Source of the DNA: Toxorhynchites rutilus septentrionalis
Taxonomy: Eukaryota > Arthropoda > Insecta > Diptera > Culicidae
Direction: 5' to 3'
Assembly: GCF_029784135.1 (NCBI RefSeq)
Contig: NC_073745.1
Coordinates: 312,554,560 to 312,618,559 of the forward strand
DNA length: 64,000 nt
This document shows positions 8,956-20,189 of this stretch, in pieces. Within the stretch, counting starts at the first letter, position 1, and each line of letters begins with the position of its first letter. The position numbers and the translations under genes are program-made. The notes under the pieces are model-generated. The model saw only the letters and a list, made by a program, of their open reading frames with translations, was not told the DNA's origin and ran no database searches.

Positions 8956-11821
8956 TAAATAGCCACGAGTGTGGTTCGACGTTGTACGCGAAAGGGGTAA
9001 AAGTTAATTTTCACTACCAGCCATGGAACACATGTTCCAGGAGAATGAGAATTGAATGCGGTCGAAGCACGTTTTCGTGCATAACGAAAATCATCTTGAC
9101 CTTCTGTAGATTCGAGTGTCGAAAAATTCCTCAGTGACTACCGGACACAACGATACCGTCTGAGGTTACAATCAACATTGCTCAACGCGAATGGTGTCGA
9201 ATAAACTACAACTGTACCACAGCTGACCCTCAACCCAACGCTGGACCACAATATACAATAAAGAGAAGTCCAGTATTCAGGAAATGTTGAGTGCTGGAAC
9301 ATTACACATCCTAGTGGTGAAATCGTGTCCTTCGACGATTCGTACCACGTAACAGCAGTTGCAACGGCGGAGATGCAAACAAGTGCAACCGGCCACCGCT
9401 CAGCTGCTGTCGGATGGTTAAATACGAGCAGCAGCAGCAAGTGTGCGATGACCACAACCAGCCGGGGGGGATCCGAAACGGTACGGATCTCCGCCGCCCA
9501 TATGTGAATGTGTGGAAAACCGCCAATCTCGCGGTTGAGCTGGATCACCGAAAGCCATTGCCAAGTGTGCTACTAGCCAGTGGGAAAAATTCCTGCTCCG
9601 GAGATGGCTCCATTTCCCAAACGAGTAACCAGCGCAAACGGAAAGTAGGCTCAGCAGCAGTGGGCTCGAGGAAGAGATACCGAGTGACAGAGGGTGATGA
9701 AAAAACTTGTACGATTCCGTAAATCACTGTCGGCGCGATGGCAATATTGTCCGTGTCTGGTGTTGCCTCGAATGCCACATCTGTGAGCCTCTTTATGCCA
9801 AACCACAGCGACGACAGCGTCGACTATAGTCGTGTAGGGTTACAACCCAAAGCCTCACCCCGCCAGCGAATCTCGTTGACGCTAACGAATGGCATATGGT
9901 GAATATAAAGTTTATATGCTGGCGTTTTGTTTTCGTCATTTCCTGCGTCGTTTCGTACCCAAGTTAGACGTTTCACCCACTAATACCTCGATGAGAATGA
10001 TTGAGATAAACTAGTTGTGTGGAAACCTTTGCCCAAAAATCGAGTTCGTGAGTTTTATCCCTCACTATTCTCAGTGCCATTGATGTAGCACCACCTGCAC
10101 TCGGTCCAAAAAAAGTAAAGTAAAGGTCCAATGTCACACTCACTTGTTGGTAATGTTTTATATTATGTTTTTGCTGCTGTTCTTATTGAGCACTGTTTGG
10201 ATTTTATTGGCACCGCGCTTCGCCATCGTTTGGGTTGTGTCATTCGCTAGCTTCCATGGCTGCGCGTGGGTGGAGTTTTTGTTTTGCTTTTGCTTTCATC
10301 CCCCCCCCCCTTTGCTAGTCTGCTAACTCGCGTGGATGCCACAGGTGAATGCTATAAATGCATTTTGGTGGGACTCAATGCCAAAGAATAGAATAAAAGA
10401 ATGCCATGGGTCTGGCAGGGCAGGTCACTAACGGAGAAATCTCATTTTACCGATTGGCCGCCAGCAACACGAGATAGCGATGGAAAGCATTTGTGTTTCG
10501 CTGGAACGATCAGAAATCACTAATGTTTTTTTTGTTTGTTTTATTCAAGCTCCAGAGGCAGAGGGAAGCTGTAAACCGAGATAATCCGAGTTGTAAACAT
10601 CACCCAGTTGTGAATCATCGCGTGCTGGCTGTGATTCATTGCAGCGTTGACATCGAGCACTCATTGGTCGAATAAAAATACTACTAATGCATAGTTCACT
10701 AAAAATGATTTATACTGCATTTAAAACTGTCAAGTATCAATTCGTTGTAAATAAACATATGATTTATAGAAATTGACCTTATAGTCAATTTCTATACAAG
10801 TGAACAAGTCACAAGTGAAAATATATCATCTGCAGATCAGAGCAAGTTGTAGATTCTATGAAAATGAAAAATACAGAAGTATAATTTTGTGAACTACACT
10901 TCATCTAAAACTAAACGACAACTCATCGGAACAAATACACAACACTAATAACTGTCGAGCTCTATATGCTAATTTCCACTTAAATGCACCTTCTGGATCA
11001 TTGTGCATTGACAGACGGATACCTGCTGCACTTTGTGAAAAATCTTGCGACAAACCGGTCCTTCGAGGTAAAAGTTTGGTATACCAGTTCCAGCCGCCTC
11101 CTCGAAGAAACTTGTATACCTCAAGATTCAATCTTAGTGTTCATATTTACCCATGCGGGCGACAAACTTTCAGTAGTGGTGGGACCACGCGTGGCATCAA
11201 ACATCGAGATCCAGGCATCTGCCAATGCTTTTGGTAAATGAGCTTTCGTACGAGATTTTCGACTTTAGGGGCAAAAGAGTAGTCACATGGTGGTCAAAAT
11301 TTTAAAATGTTCGGTAACAAAATTGTATAACGAACGCATCCTCCGCCCTAGAACGTTAAAAATACTGTGGTGGTCGACTGCAACCTGCACCCAAAGACGC
11401 TTGTTTCTTTCTCTTCGCAATAAGGGTAACAAGAAAAGTCGACATCTTCGAACGGCGGGGATTCAGCATCTTTGGCCATCAATCTTGGCAATCTGACATC
11501 TTCGTCAAACAACCAAGGAAAAGAACCCAAATTCTCGTGATATTAACATTTTAAATTGTTTATCCGAATATGTATGTAAAATCAATAAAAGTTGGTAATA
11601 AGTTCATTGTAAACACACTTCGCGGAATTTTCTGAGTCAACTTAGTAGCCTCAGAATAGCTGAAAGTCCAAAAAAAAAATGAATGAGAAAACGCAATATG
11701 ATATTTGAGGGAAGCAGTTCTGAGAATACCCCTCAACATTGTCACTCCCACAGTATGAACTGGGCATTCCAGTGACCTAACAACCCAGCAACTTGTTTGG
11801 TAACTTCCAGAATTTATGAGG
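8956..11821. other. Apparently single-copy DNA, no supportable gene
   Basis: This stretch is less A+T-rich than its surroundings, especially 9130-9850, and I see no copy of it elsewhere in the window. Several overlapping open frames of 60-136 codons lie in 9138-9778 on both strands; this is what G+C-rich, stop-poor DNA produces by chance, and none shows a recognisable domain. An AGCAGCAGCAGC run lies at about 9430. It may be host intergenic or intronic sequence between transposon clusters. Confidence 0.45.
10765..10796. repeat. Perfect short hairpin
   Basis: Arms TATAGAAATTGAC (10765-10777) and GTCAATTTCTATA (10784-10796) pair perfectly around a 6-base loop. Function unknown; too short for a typical microRNA precursor. 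Confidence 0.7.
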
Positions 11822-11832
11822 CACAGCCAATT

Positions 11833-13014
11833 TTTTTTTATTAATCCGTTTATTTTTACAGGCTCAGTTACATAAGTTTAATGGAGCCAAACTCTTAACT
11901 ATATTTCAACTAGCATATATCAACATGTTGTTTCCTTAATTCTATGGTTAATGAAATAGGAAACCGATTACTCGCGGTCGACTCGAGTTTAGAAGGTTGA
12001 CACATTTTCATTAGGAAAAGGATGGGATGTAAGGAGATGTGTGTTTACACTCGCACTCACATTCACATTCACATTCTCATTCACACTGACACTTCACACT
12101 CAATTCTTAAAACTATCCTTACATCTAATATGTATTTACAATATAACTTATTCTAATGTTAGTAGGAAGGGAACCGATAGCTCGCAAAGGACGAAAAGGA
12201 GGGGAAAAGGATGTATGAACAATCACACTCGAAGATCGATAGCTTTAAGGAAAACATATATTTGGGACATGTAATCAAGGTCTAACCGAGCCAACACATC
12301 TCTCACCGGCACATTGGACTGCTTTCCTCCAGCCCGAAGGGAGTTTTCTAAATTCGATCTGGCGACAAGATACAACTCGCACGACCAAACAACGTGTTCG
12401 ATGTCGTGGTAACCATGGCCACAACCGCAGAGATTGCTGTCGGCTTAAAACGAATTTTAAATTTTCTTTTTAAAACGAAAAAGCAGCGCGTCTAACGAAT
12501 AGTGATTGGACATGAGTCGGGAGAAGGTGCGAATAAAGTCCCGGCTCAAGTTCAGACTTTTGAACCACGGATTGGGGCTAACCTTAGGGATAATTGAGTG
12601 GAGCCACCGGCCCAATTCATCTTCGTTCCATTTGCGATGCCAGTTAGCGATGGTATTTCTACGAACTAAAGAATAAAATTCATTGAAGGCGATTTGACGC
12701 CTATAAATATGATAAATATAGTACATATTATCACAATTGACACGCCCATACTTTGCTTCGAAAATCGTAGGAACGATCCCCGATCGATGATAATCTGGAA
12801 TTCCATGGATATCCTGCTTCATGGACAGATCAAAATGCAAAGAGGAATTGATGTAGTCAGGAAAACAAACACGGTTGGGAATATACGAAGAAGGATCAAC
12901 CTGCATGGAGATGAATTCATGATATGAACTCATGAATCCGGAGTGAAAATTTAGCTCGATCAGCTGCTCAAAATTTGCGATCACCAATGGGTTCATGACC
13001 TTACACCGGATGAA
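11833..13014 (-). mobile_element. 5'-truncated I-clade retrotransposon, copy C
   Basis: The element ends in oligo-T on the plus strand at 11833 (an A tail on its own strand) and is truncated at its 5' side at about 13012. Perfect 11-bp target duplications CACAGCCAATT lie at 11822-11832 and 13015-13025. It belongs to the family of copies A (31.1-37.1 kb) and B (58.1-64 kb). Its 3' UTR contains a run of CACATT/CACTC repeats (about 12046-12102) that is longer than in A or B. Truncation at the 5' side with a clean duplication is typical of target-primed reverse transcription that stopped early. Confidence 0.9.
12457..13014 (-). pseudogene. I element ORF2 C-terminal remnant
   Basis: The frame carries the post-RT region (KVMNPLVIANFEQL, PDYHRSGIVPTIF) and then jumps to the C-terminal domain (RRQIAFNEFYSLV, WFKSLNLSRDFI). 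Compared with copy B the whole RNase H domain, about 385 bp, is deleted at roughly 12715. The terminal Cys/His motif seen in A and B is also missing because the frame leaves the homologous track at FRFKKKI. It cannot encode a functional protein. Confidence 0.85.
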
Positions 13015-13025
13015 CACAGCCAATT

Positions 13026-13969
13026 ATTACAGCAAATGAAAAATCACACTCATTCTTTGGCGAAAACTCGAAGCAAACTGTCATAGAAAATAGTAGCAAT
13101 AAAAGAATTTATATTTGTTGTGCGAAGCCACGAAAACAAACTAAATAATGTAAGTTAGCATAAATGATATAATTCAATGTAAGTTATTATTGTATTAAAT
13201 TGATTTTTCGGAGTCCGAAAATGTGGAGTTACTCATCATCAATAACGTAGTAACAACTTGAATGTGGAAGAAACTAAACAACTATACAAATAACTTCACG
13301 GGAAATGTTGGGGAATAAACCAAAGAATTGAGAACAAGCCGCTTCTATTTATATAGCTAACATTTCAGAAGAATGAAGTGTTCAGCATCCTTATTATGGA
13401 AAAAAAAGTAATGACAATTGCTTTTAGTACACGAGCTAAACTTCCATAAAGCTCCTCTAAAATTTAAGAATAATAGACATAAAAACACTAATTTTGACAT
13501 AAGAAGAAATCAAAGAAAAAATGAAACATTTTAGTTCGTGCCATGTTCTGTTTCTTTCAAATGATGAATATAATGAGAAAAGATTGTTGGTGTATGTGAT
13601 TTGAGAAAAATGGTTTACATATCATTGAAAATGCTGCCATTCCCGAGGACTAAGAATACGACAGTTCTCTAGTTCTCTTTTGCTCCTTAAATGATGGAAG
13701 TAAGTCACAATACAATTGTCATCTATTAAAAATCATAAGTTACAAAATTTCATGAGCAATTTGGATCATGAAATCATGAAACCGTAGACGTAGGATTACG
13801 TCTGTCGGGAACATATTGGGGTACAAATGGAAAATCGAAAATCGAGTACATCGTGAAAATTGTCCAACTTTAAACGCTTATTGCTCAGTCATTCCATGAT
13901 GGATTCATGAAATTTTTGCGTCAATCGATTTCGGCGCTCCATAACAACTTTTTATATTGAAGAAAATAA
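13026..13969. other. A+T-rich spacer, no gene seen
   Basis: No long reading frame, no recognisable repeat end. Many short homopolymers. The spacer lies between I copy C and the pogo element. Confidence 0.5.
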
Positions 13970-14181
13970 TAGGGGAACTGGGGGCAAAATGAACACCCTA
14001 AGCAATTTTAGGCTTTTTTCTTCGAAAAACTAACAAAACATTGCGGAAATCGCATAAATTTAACGTTCTAGTCTTATTTTTATTGCATGCATAACGCAAA
14101 GTTTGAATAATGACTTTTTTAAATGATAATTTTTTGTATTTTTAACAACACCAAAAACGATACTGTTTTTTTGTGTGCGGG

Positions 14182-14252
14182 TAAAATGAACAGGTAGTGG
14201 GGGTAAAATGAACAGGTATTGGGGGTTAAATGAACATGTGATAGGGGTTATT
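14182..14252. repeat. Subterminal repeats, left side of pogo element
   Basis: Three consecutive units with GGGTAAAATGAACAGGTA, GGGTAAAATGAACAGGTA and GGGTTAAATGAACATGTG follow the left terminal copy (13981-13997). They mirror the right-side units. Repeated motifs near the ends are usually transposase binding sites; that role here is inference. Confidence 0.85.
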
Positions 14253-14454
14253 CAAACATTTTGTTTTATACTGTTATCGTCAAACGTGGAATGCATAGAA
14301 GAATGTATACACTTAAGATTACACACAATACACAAGGAAACCTTCGGCGGAAATTTTCAGAAATAATTAAGACGTTAGGAAAATGTTCTGAATAAAGATG
14401 ACAAATGTGTTCTAAAATGTGATGATAAAAAACATAAGATCAGGGGTAAAATCA

Positions 14455-14460
14455 TTTATT
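14455..14460 (-). terminator. Likely polyadenylation signal of pogo gene
   Basis: The plus-strand TTTATT is AATAAA on the coding strand, about 95 nt downstream of the transposase stop codon. This is a normal position for an insect mRNA end. No experimental support. Confidence 0.5.
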
Positions 14461-14555
14461 CGTTCAACAAAAATCATAAAACAAATTCAAATAACAGGAC
14501 GATCATTTGCAAGGCAATTATTGCCATGAAGAAACTCAAAACAATCAATAAAAAA

Positions 14556-16381
14556 TCAGTTACATATGCGGCATTGAAACCCATCATCGTTGCTACATTG
14601 AGCATGGAACCAATTAAGACACGATAGGCATTTCCTCCAGCCATAACCATCGGTCGAATCAGAAAAACAATCTCCACACAGCTCACACAAAGTATCCTCG
14701 CACTGTTCATCCGATGTTTTACCCTTGGCTTGCTTCTTTGAATGCTTTCGTCCTTTTTTGATGGACTTGATAGTTTTTGTTGCCTCAGCAGAAGCCAGGT
14801 TTTGACGGTAGACGTCGCCGGTAATCTCCACAGCTTTTTCCGACTTGCGCTTTCGCTTCGTTGCTCTGGGAACTGACATCTTCGGCAAAGGTAAAATTTC
14901 CGACGGTGTAATATTGAACGATGAGTTCGGAGAAATTTCAGAAACTGGGCCAACTTGAACGCTAGCAGGATCGGGTCCATCCGTTTGAACCTCATCAGTA
15001 CAATATTGGTTTCCTGAGTGAGTAACTGAAACATTGGTAGAAACCTGAAGAGGTACTTGCTGCACAGTGGAGTCATCAACTACCATTGGAATTGGCATCA
15101 CAGTGGCTTCTGGTTGATCAGTTACTTCAGATGGAGCGAAGTCATCGTTGCTGAAGACATGTCTGTTATATGGCCAACATTTACGAAAGCCGCTCGTTGC
15201 CACACTACCAGAAGCTGCTTTGAGAAACGTGGTACCCATCAGCTCAGAGACGTCGTAAAGTCCAATAGTCCTTGCAGGGTTTTGACGCATGAAATTCTCA
15301 GAAGCAGCTGCGTAGTAACTTTTGAAAGGCCCCATGAACGCCACGTCCAAGGGCTGAATTTTGTTACTACAATGTGGTGGCAATACAAGAACAGTGACAA
15401 AATTTGCACGAGCTCTTTCGGCAAATGCCACATTTTTCGTATGGGAGCTGTGTCCATCAATGATTAGGAGTGCAGGGTTTTCCTTGGTGGGATTCACGTT
15501 CTCCAGGAAATGGTCGAACCAATCGAGGAAGACTTCACTGGTCATATAACCGGAAGGGTTACAATTGAACTTTGTCCCATTCGGTGCTCCTCTCTTAAGC
15601 GCATCGTGCATGCGCACACGGGGGAAAATCATGTACGGTGGCACATGCTGTCCGGTTGCGGACATACACATAACAACCGTCGTCATTACGCCCCTCTCAG
15701 CCGATGTTAAGGAACCTACTTGCTTCTTTCCCTTTTTAGCAGCAATTTTTAGCTTTTTCGGAGGAACCTGTAATTGTTAAATTTATGTTAAGTAAATTAT
15801 GAGCAGGTATAAAAAGCTGTCTACCTTACGGTGCTTATTCCGGTTTCATCAGCGTTAAATATACGCGCCGGCGGAAACTGATGGCTGTCCAGCGTGCTCC
15901 GAAGAAGGTCGAAAAATGCTCCCACGGAAACCTTGTTAAAGCCCCGTGCACGATCTGCAGATGTGGCTTCCGGCTTCCGGAAGGAAAGGGTTTGATTCCG
16001 TCGAAGGAAACAATCAAGCTAGTTCCTACCGGCCATCTTCAGCTTGTGGTTGAATGGATGGGGAATACCGTTCCTCTCAGCTAACTCATACGCCAGTTTT
16101 TGTACGTCCTTCATAGTGATCCCATAGAATCGGGCCTCCAAATCCAGCAAGTGTTGAACCAGCTCCGTCTCTTGTTCGGCTGAGAAAACCGACTTTTTCG
16201 ATCCCAGGCCTTTTTTCTTCTGTGGTGACACTATCCACCTGGCGAGCGTTATTCGTGGGATCTGGTACTTGATGGATGCTGCATTTACGGACATTCCACA
16301 TCCAACAGCATGTTTTGCTGCTGCCATTTGTGTGTTTGTCCAACTCTGCCTTTCGGTTTTTCGTTTGTAGACCCGAGTCAT
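14556..16381 (-). CDS. Pogo-type transposase with PHD finger; one stop codon
   Basis: The protein would cut and rejoin transposon ends in the nucleus. Start ATG at 16379-16381; exon 1 ends at 15830, a 62-nt intron (GTAAGG donor, TTACAG acceptor) spans 15829-15768, and exon 2 ends at TAG/TAA-type stop at 14556. The junction keeps phase, giving a frame of about 587 codons. Residues 10-65 form a Psq-like helix-turn-helix. Catalytic residues are D178 (NADETG), D288 ([10 protein letters not shown]) and D325 ([10 protein letters not shown]). The last 45 residues contain CELC, CLSC, WFHAQC and CRIC, a C4HC3 PHD finger. Codon 121 is TAG (16019-16021) where relatives have tryptophan (KMAG..W); I saw no other lesion, so it is dead unless read through. 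Confidence 0.88.
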
Positions 16382-16407
16382 CTGGAGAAGAATTTGTGAT
16401 TAGACAC

Positions 16408-16800
16408 ACTGTTCATTTTACCCCCATCGTTCACTGTTCATTTTGCCCCCGCAGCAATTTATTTTTTCAAGGGCTTATTTAAAACGGTTTTTGATGAAAA
16501 TACTTAGGTACCTACGACTTCTTTCGATAGATCAACGACAATACGGACACGGATATCAATTTTTCACCTCAAAAAAGCTTATTAATCACGAGCAGAAATT
16601 TACATCACAGCCAGTACTGAGCAGGTGATTTTGGTTTTGTTTACCTTTTTCACTTTTTGACAGTTCTTGATCGGTACAGGGTGGCCCAAAAGACTTGAAA
16701 TACTTATAGGACAGGGTGGATAAGCATTTGGAAATAATTTCTACTGTTTTTTCGGTCATTTGACTACCTGTTCATTTTACCCCACCTGTTCATTTTACAC
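16408..16800. repeat. Subterminal repeats, right side of pogo element
   Basis: Inverted units TGTTCATTTTACCCCC (about 16410), TGTTCATTTTGCCCCC (about 16435), CTGTTCATTTTACCCC (about 16768) and CTGTTCATTTTACACG (about 16786, part of the terminal repeat). Two units lie just upstream of the transposase start, so transposase binding could also repress its own promoter; this is speculation. Confidence 0.8.
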
Positions 16801-16812
16801 GCAGTTCCCCTA

Positions 16813-17825
16813 TATGTCATAAAACTAACAATCGAACAATTGAAAAATCTCAACCCCTATCCTAACGAAAATACCCACTTCTGATTAGTCCAAATTGACG
16901 ACACATGCGGCGGGTCCCTAACAGAGACATCAAAACCAAGCTGCCTGGGGGAAATTGGCATTGCAAATATATGAAAGGAGGGGAAACTTTTGTTCCTACC
17001 CAGGTGTGTTCCCTAACAGAGACTTTAAAACCAAGGTGCCCAGGGGAAATCGGCATTGCAAATATATGCAAGTCGGGGGCATTTTTATGTTGCAAGTAAG
17101 GTGAGTGATACGATTAATTCTAGCAAATAAAATTTAAATTTGGAACTTTCATATTGGTTGCTTCGTGAAGTTTTATATCAATAATCGGTCGTGCACACGT
17201 GTAAGTGTAAAATTGTGTATGATAGCAGTTATGTTAAAAATGACTTGATATATGGAACGATTTATTTCAATTTTCATAAATAAAAACCAAGGTGTGTTCC
17301 CGCTCGAGAACGGGTCGTTTGGTTTAAGCTGTCTGTTTTGTTGTGTTCATTTTCACCCAAGGAAAGTTTATATGGCGATCAAAATTGTAAAAGTGAAGAA
17401 ATATTAGAAAAATTTCTCATATGCTATACATATAGTATTAGGTGTTGTTAGTCCAATTAAAATTCGCATTGGGTTGAAATAACACACAGAAAGTAAAAAT
17501 TATAAAAGAAAATTACCATTTCCATTTCAAATATGTTTTCTCTACATTAAAGTAACATGTTTTTACTGATGAGAAAAGTAGATCGTGATCGGTATTGATA
17601 TTTATCTTATATTATATTGTTGAGTTTTTTATCTTTATTTCATCCATAAATAACACAGGATGCATCTCGTTTAGGATCACAGAGGGCGATTTTAATCATA
17701 TCTCGTTCCACTACGGTATCTTTATCTGATACGCACCATCCAACGACTGTTTACCATCCTTCTGTCATTATCACTCGGTAAACACTGGTGGAATGAACAA
17801 ACAATATGCAACAACCCAACAAAAA
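16813..17825. other. Spacer with a two-copy tandem repeat
   Basis: No gene seen. A repeat of about 97 bp occurs twice in tandem at about 16914-16985 and 17011-17085 (shared TCCCTAACAGAGAC and GGCATTGCAAATATATG). An open frame of 64 codons through both copies reflects the repeat, not a gene. A short inverted repeat CCCGCTCGAGAACGGG lies at about 17300. Confidence 0.55.
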
Positions 17826-17841
17826 GGCCCTTTTCAGGGCC
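17826..17841 (+). promoter_or_regulatory. Histone mRNA 3' stem-loop, orphan
   Basis: GGCCCTTTTCAGGGCC followed by ACT is the consensus 3' stem-loop of replication-dependent histone mRNAs: 6-bp stem, 4-nt loop TTTC, bound by SLBP. About 15 nt downstream the purine-rich ATCAAAGAG resembles a histone downstream element that pairs with U7 snRNA. The loop sequence fixes the orientation as plus. I could not find the tail of any core histone in the preceding 180 bp, so this is probably a leftover 3' UTR from a deleted or very decayed histone gene copy. Confidence 0.7.
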
Positions 17842-19639
17842 ACTAAATCATTATCAAAGAGTTTAACAATGAAATTCTTCAAACATATCCAAAATCAACA
17901 AATAACCTAACGGAATACGTCAACTATGCGGTCGTGTCTCGGACACAACCCTCCTGTGACTTTAAACTGGGATACACGATATCTTAAGTTCTACTGAACC
18001 GATTCATGTCGAATTTATATGAATACAACCTGTATGCATCTCTCTATCGCATGAACCTCCAAAAATGTTATTTTTTAAATTTTAATATTGTTCAAAAAAT
18101 CGGAAAACGTAAGAAAAAACGCTTTAAACGGCATTTTGTTTTCCAAACGGCCGCCATTTTGTCAAAAAAAGATGTTTTTGACTTGTCCGAGGTTCATGCG
18201 ATAGCGGCATCTTTACTGATTCAGAATCTGTTCGATATTTTTTTGTTTCAGATAACCAGAAGGGCTGAAATCGTGCACGCCATGGCACAACTTTTTTTTG
18301 AACCCCGTCACTAAATCAGCTTGTAACTAGTCTAGTTATGAATATATTTTATCCGTTCAATTTTTGCTTTACTGTTGAAAGATAGATGAACAAATAATGA
18401 TATAATGTATAGTAAAAATACTCATTGTTTTATTTTTATGGAGCTCGAAAAACGTCCAAAATTCGTGTCTCTACAATAGAATATCCCCTTAATCAATATT
18501 TCCTTCGTAAACCTAGTTCCTTATACAGGTCGGACTCGATTGTATATGATAGGATTATATACAATTTTGAACTCGATTATATACAGTTTTAAATTATTTT
18601 TTTTCATAATTCAAATATGACTTATTTCAAGAAAAAAATGTAACCTTTCAACGTTAAAGTGAAATTGAAGTGGCTTTTATAAGTACAGTGGGGTAAAAAT
18701 CGCGATTTTTGAAGATTTTGCTTGAAGTGAAATGTTTATATCGATATTACAGCGACATTAAGAGAGATAGAAGTTGGGTGTCAAAGAACAAATTGTATAG
18801 TGGTTAGAGAGCTTTAACTTGATTGATAGAAACATTCAAGTTTAGTATGCATTTTTGGGATAAAATTAATAATTGCACATAAAAAATTACTAACTTTTAA
18901 ATTTTCCACTTCCAAAATGTTATTTAAATCCACTAATTTAGTTACGTCACTACTATATCCTGTATTAAATTTTTTCATCTTTCATATGAAAGCAACAGAA
19001 TCGGCTTACGTACTTTTCAATGTAGAACCAGTTTGAGGCAATAGAGTCGGAAACAAACAAAAGTTCTATACTCTGTCATCGTTGAAATTCGAACATATGC
19101 GTAGAAGGATTTTTTTCGTCAAATTTAAACGTCTATAATATCAAAATCTCCTGAGAGAGATAATATATTTGCAATTTATGACATAAAAAAATTATGAAAA
19201 AAATGTTCTGTATCTCGATACCTCCCTAACTCGATGGAGAGAGTTAGGGAGAGTTGACTGTAGAATGAATTCAACAACAAAGCGACTTTTACTTTAAATT
19301 CCGGAGAACTACCAGCGCTCTAAATACATATTGTCTCTAGAAGACATAAGTTCATTTGCGCTCGACAATTCGGATGATTGTGAAATTGTATTTCGCAGTT
19401 GGGCAATATATTCTTTGTTAACATTTTGTTGAAATAAACTTCAAAAACTCAAGTTAAATTTAATGAAATGCGCTATACAATAATACCAATTAGAATAAAT
19501 ATTGAATGAGCTAACAAACTTTGTTCAAAAGTAAGTTATGAATTTTAGTTCCCTCCAATATGATCGTGAAGATCTTCGAAGACATTTCTTCGTATTACGT
19601 GGATACATTGAAAAAATTACCTGGCATCCCTGCCATATA
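17842..19639. other. Spacer, no supportable gene
   Basis: A 102-codon frame at 18006-18314 has lysine/phenylalanine-rich, low-complexity composition and no domain; I do not accept it. A candidate MITE lies at 18526-19260. Confidence 0.45.
18526..19260. mobile_element. Possible pogo/Tigger-like MITE
   Basis: Both sides are TA (18524-18525, 19261-19262). The left end is CAGGTCGGACTCGATTGTAT; the right end inverted is CAGTCAACTCTCCCTAACTC. The ends share only CAG and scattered bases. The right end also forms an internal perfect 11-bp hairpin (CTCCCTAACTC at 19222-19232 with GAGTTAGGGAG at 19241-19251). A second copy of GGTCGGACTCGATTAT occurs at 22833. Tentative. Confidence 0.35.
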
Positions 19640-19669
19640 GTTACCACCCAAGCGCCTGGAAGTATAACC

Positions 19670-19925
19670 CAAGACGGGTCTATGGTACTAGGTGAGGCCG
19701 TTTCGTCACTAAGTTGGTTAGGGGAGCGGTATATGAAAACAGTACGGAAGAAAGCAGAAGGGGAATTATTTCCTTGAAGCGTGAAAGAGACAGACTGATC
19801 ACGAGCGAGCTCCGGCACAAGCGTATTGTGTTTTGTTTACAAACAAAACACAGTAGATTTCCAAGATGGCTGAAGAGTGGTTTTAGCAAGTTGGCCCACC
19901 TTAGGATATACTTCTACGCGCCTTG
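19670..19925 (+). mobile_element. hAT-type MITE, inner copy 1
   Basis: Starts CAAGACGGGTCTATGG and ends GCGCCTTG. It is bounded by GTATAACC at 19662-19669 and 19926-19933. It is the closest relative of the 4159-4408 element. Open frames of about 70-100 codons cross it in several frames, but they are by-products of the repeat. Confidence 0.85.
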
Positions 19926-19933
19926 GTATAACC

Positions 19934-20189
19934 CAAGGCGCCTAGAAGTATATACTAAGGTGGGCCAACTTGCTAAAACCACTCTTCAGCCATCTTGGAA
20001 GTCTACTGTGTTTTGTTTGTAAACAAAACACAATACGCTATTGCCGAAGCTCGCTCGTGATCAGTCTGTCTCTTTCACGCTACAAGCAAATAATTCCCCT
20101 TCTACTTTCTTCCGTGCTGTTTTCATATACCGCTCCCCTAACCAACTTAGTGACGAAACAGCCTCACCTAGTACCATAGACCCGTCTTG
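19934..20189 (-). mobile_element. hAT-type MITE, inner copy 2 (inverted)
   Basis: Starts CAAGGCGCCTAGAAGTAT and ends CCCGTCTTG. It is the inverse of copy 1 and is bounded by the same GTATAACC (19926-19933 and 20190-20197). Three identical 8-bp target copies therefore separate outer, inner 1, inner 2 and outer segments, showing that the second inner copy used the duplicated target of the first. Confidence 0.85.

Larger units (their letters stand above)
13972..16810 (-). mobile_element. Near-complete pogo-type DNA transposon
   Basis: A 2.84-kb element flanked by TA on both sides (13970-13971 and 16811-16812). The left end reads GGGGAACTGGGGGCAAAATG and the right end, inverted, GGGGAACTGCGTGTAAAATG. 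Additional copies of a TAAAATGAACAGG-like motif lie inside both ends. The interior holds a single transposase gene on the minus strand with Psq helix-turn-helix, DDD catalytic core and C-terminal PHD finger. TA duplication, Psq domain and DDD core place it in the pogo group of Tc1/mariner-related elements. Confidence 0.92.

Noticed and set aside
9138..9778. Overlapping open frames of 60-136 codons on both strands
   Set aside because: Frames on both strands in a G+C-richer patch, no domain, no codon pattern I can see; likely chance.
10260..10326. Poly-C run and short hydrophobic frame
   Set aside because: A homopolymer in single-copy-like DNA; the 60-codon frame is hydrophobic by chance and has no supporting signal.
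16905..17099. 64-codon frame with an internal repeat
   Set aside because: The repetition is that of the underlying tandem DNA repeat; the two halves are not in a protein-conserving frame.
18006..18314. 102-codon frame on the plus strand
   Set aside because: Low-complexity Lys/Phe-rich composition, no homology recognised, surrounded by A+T-rich spacer.
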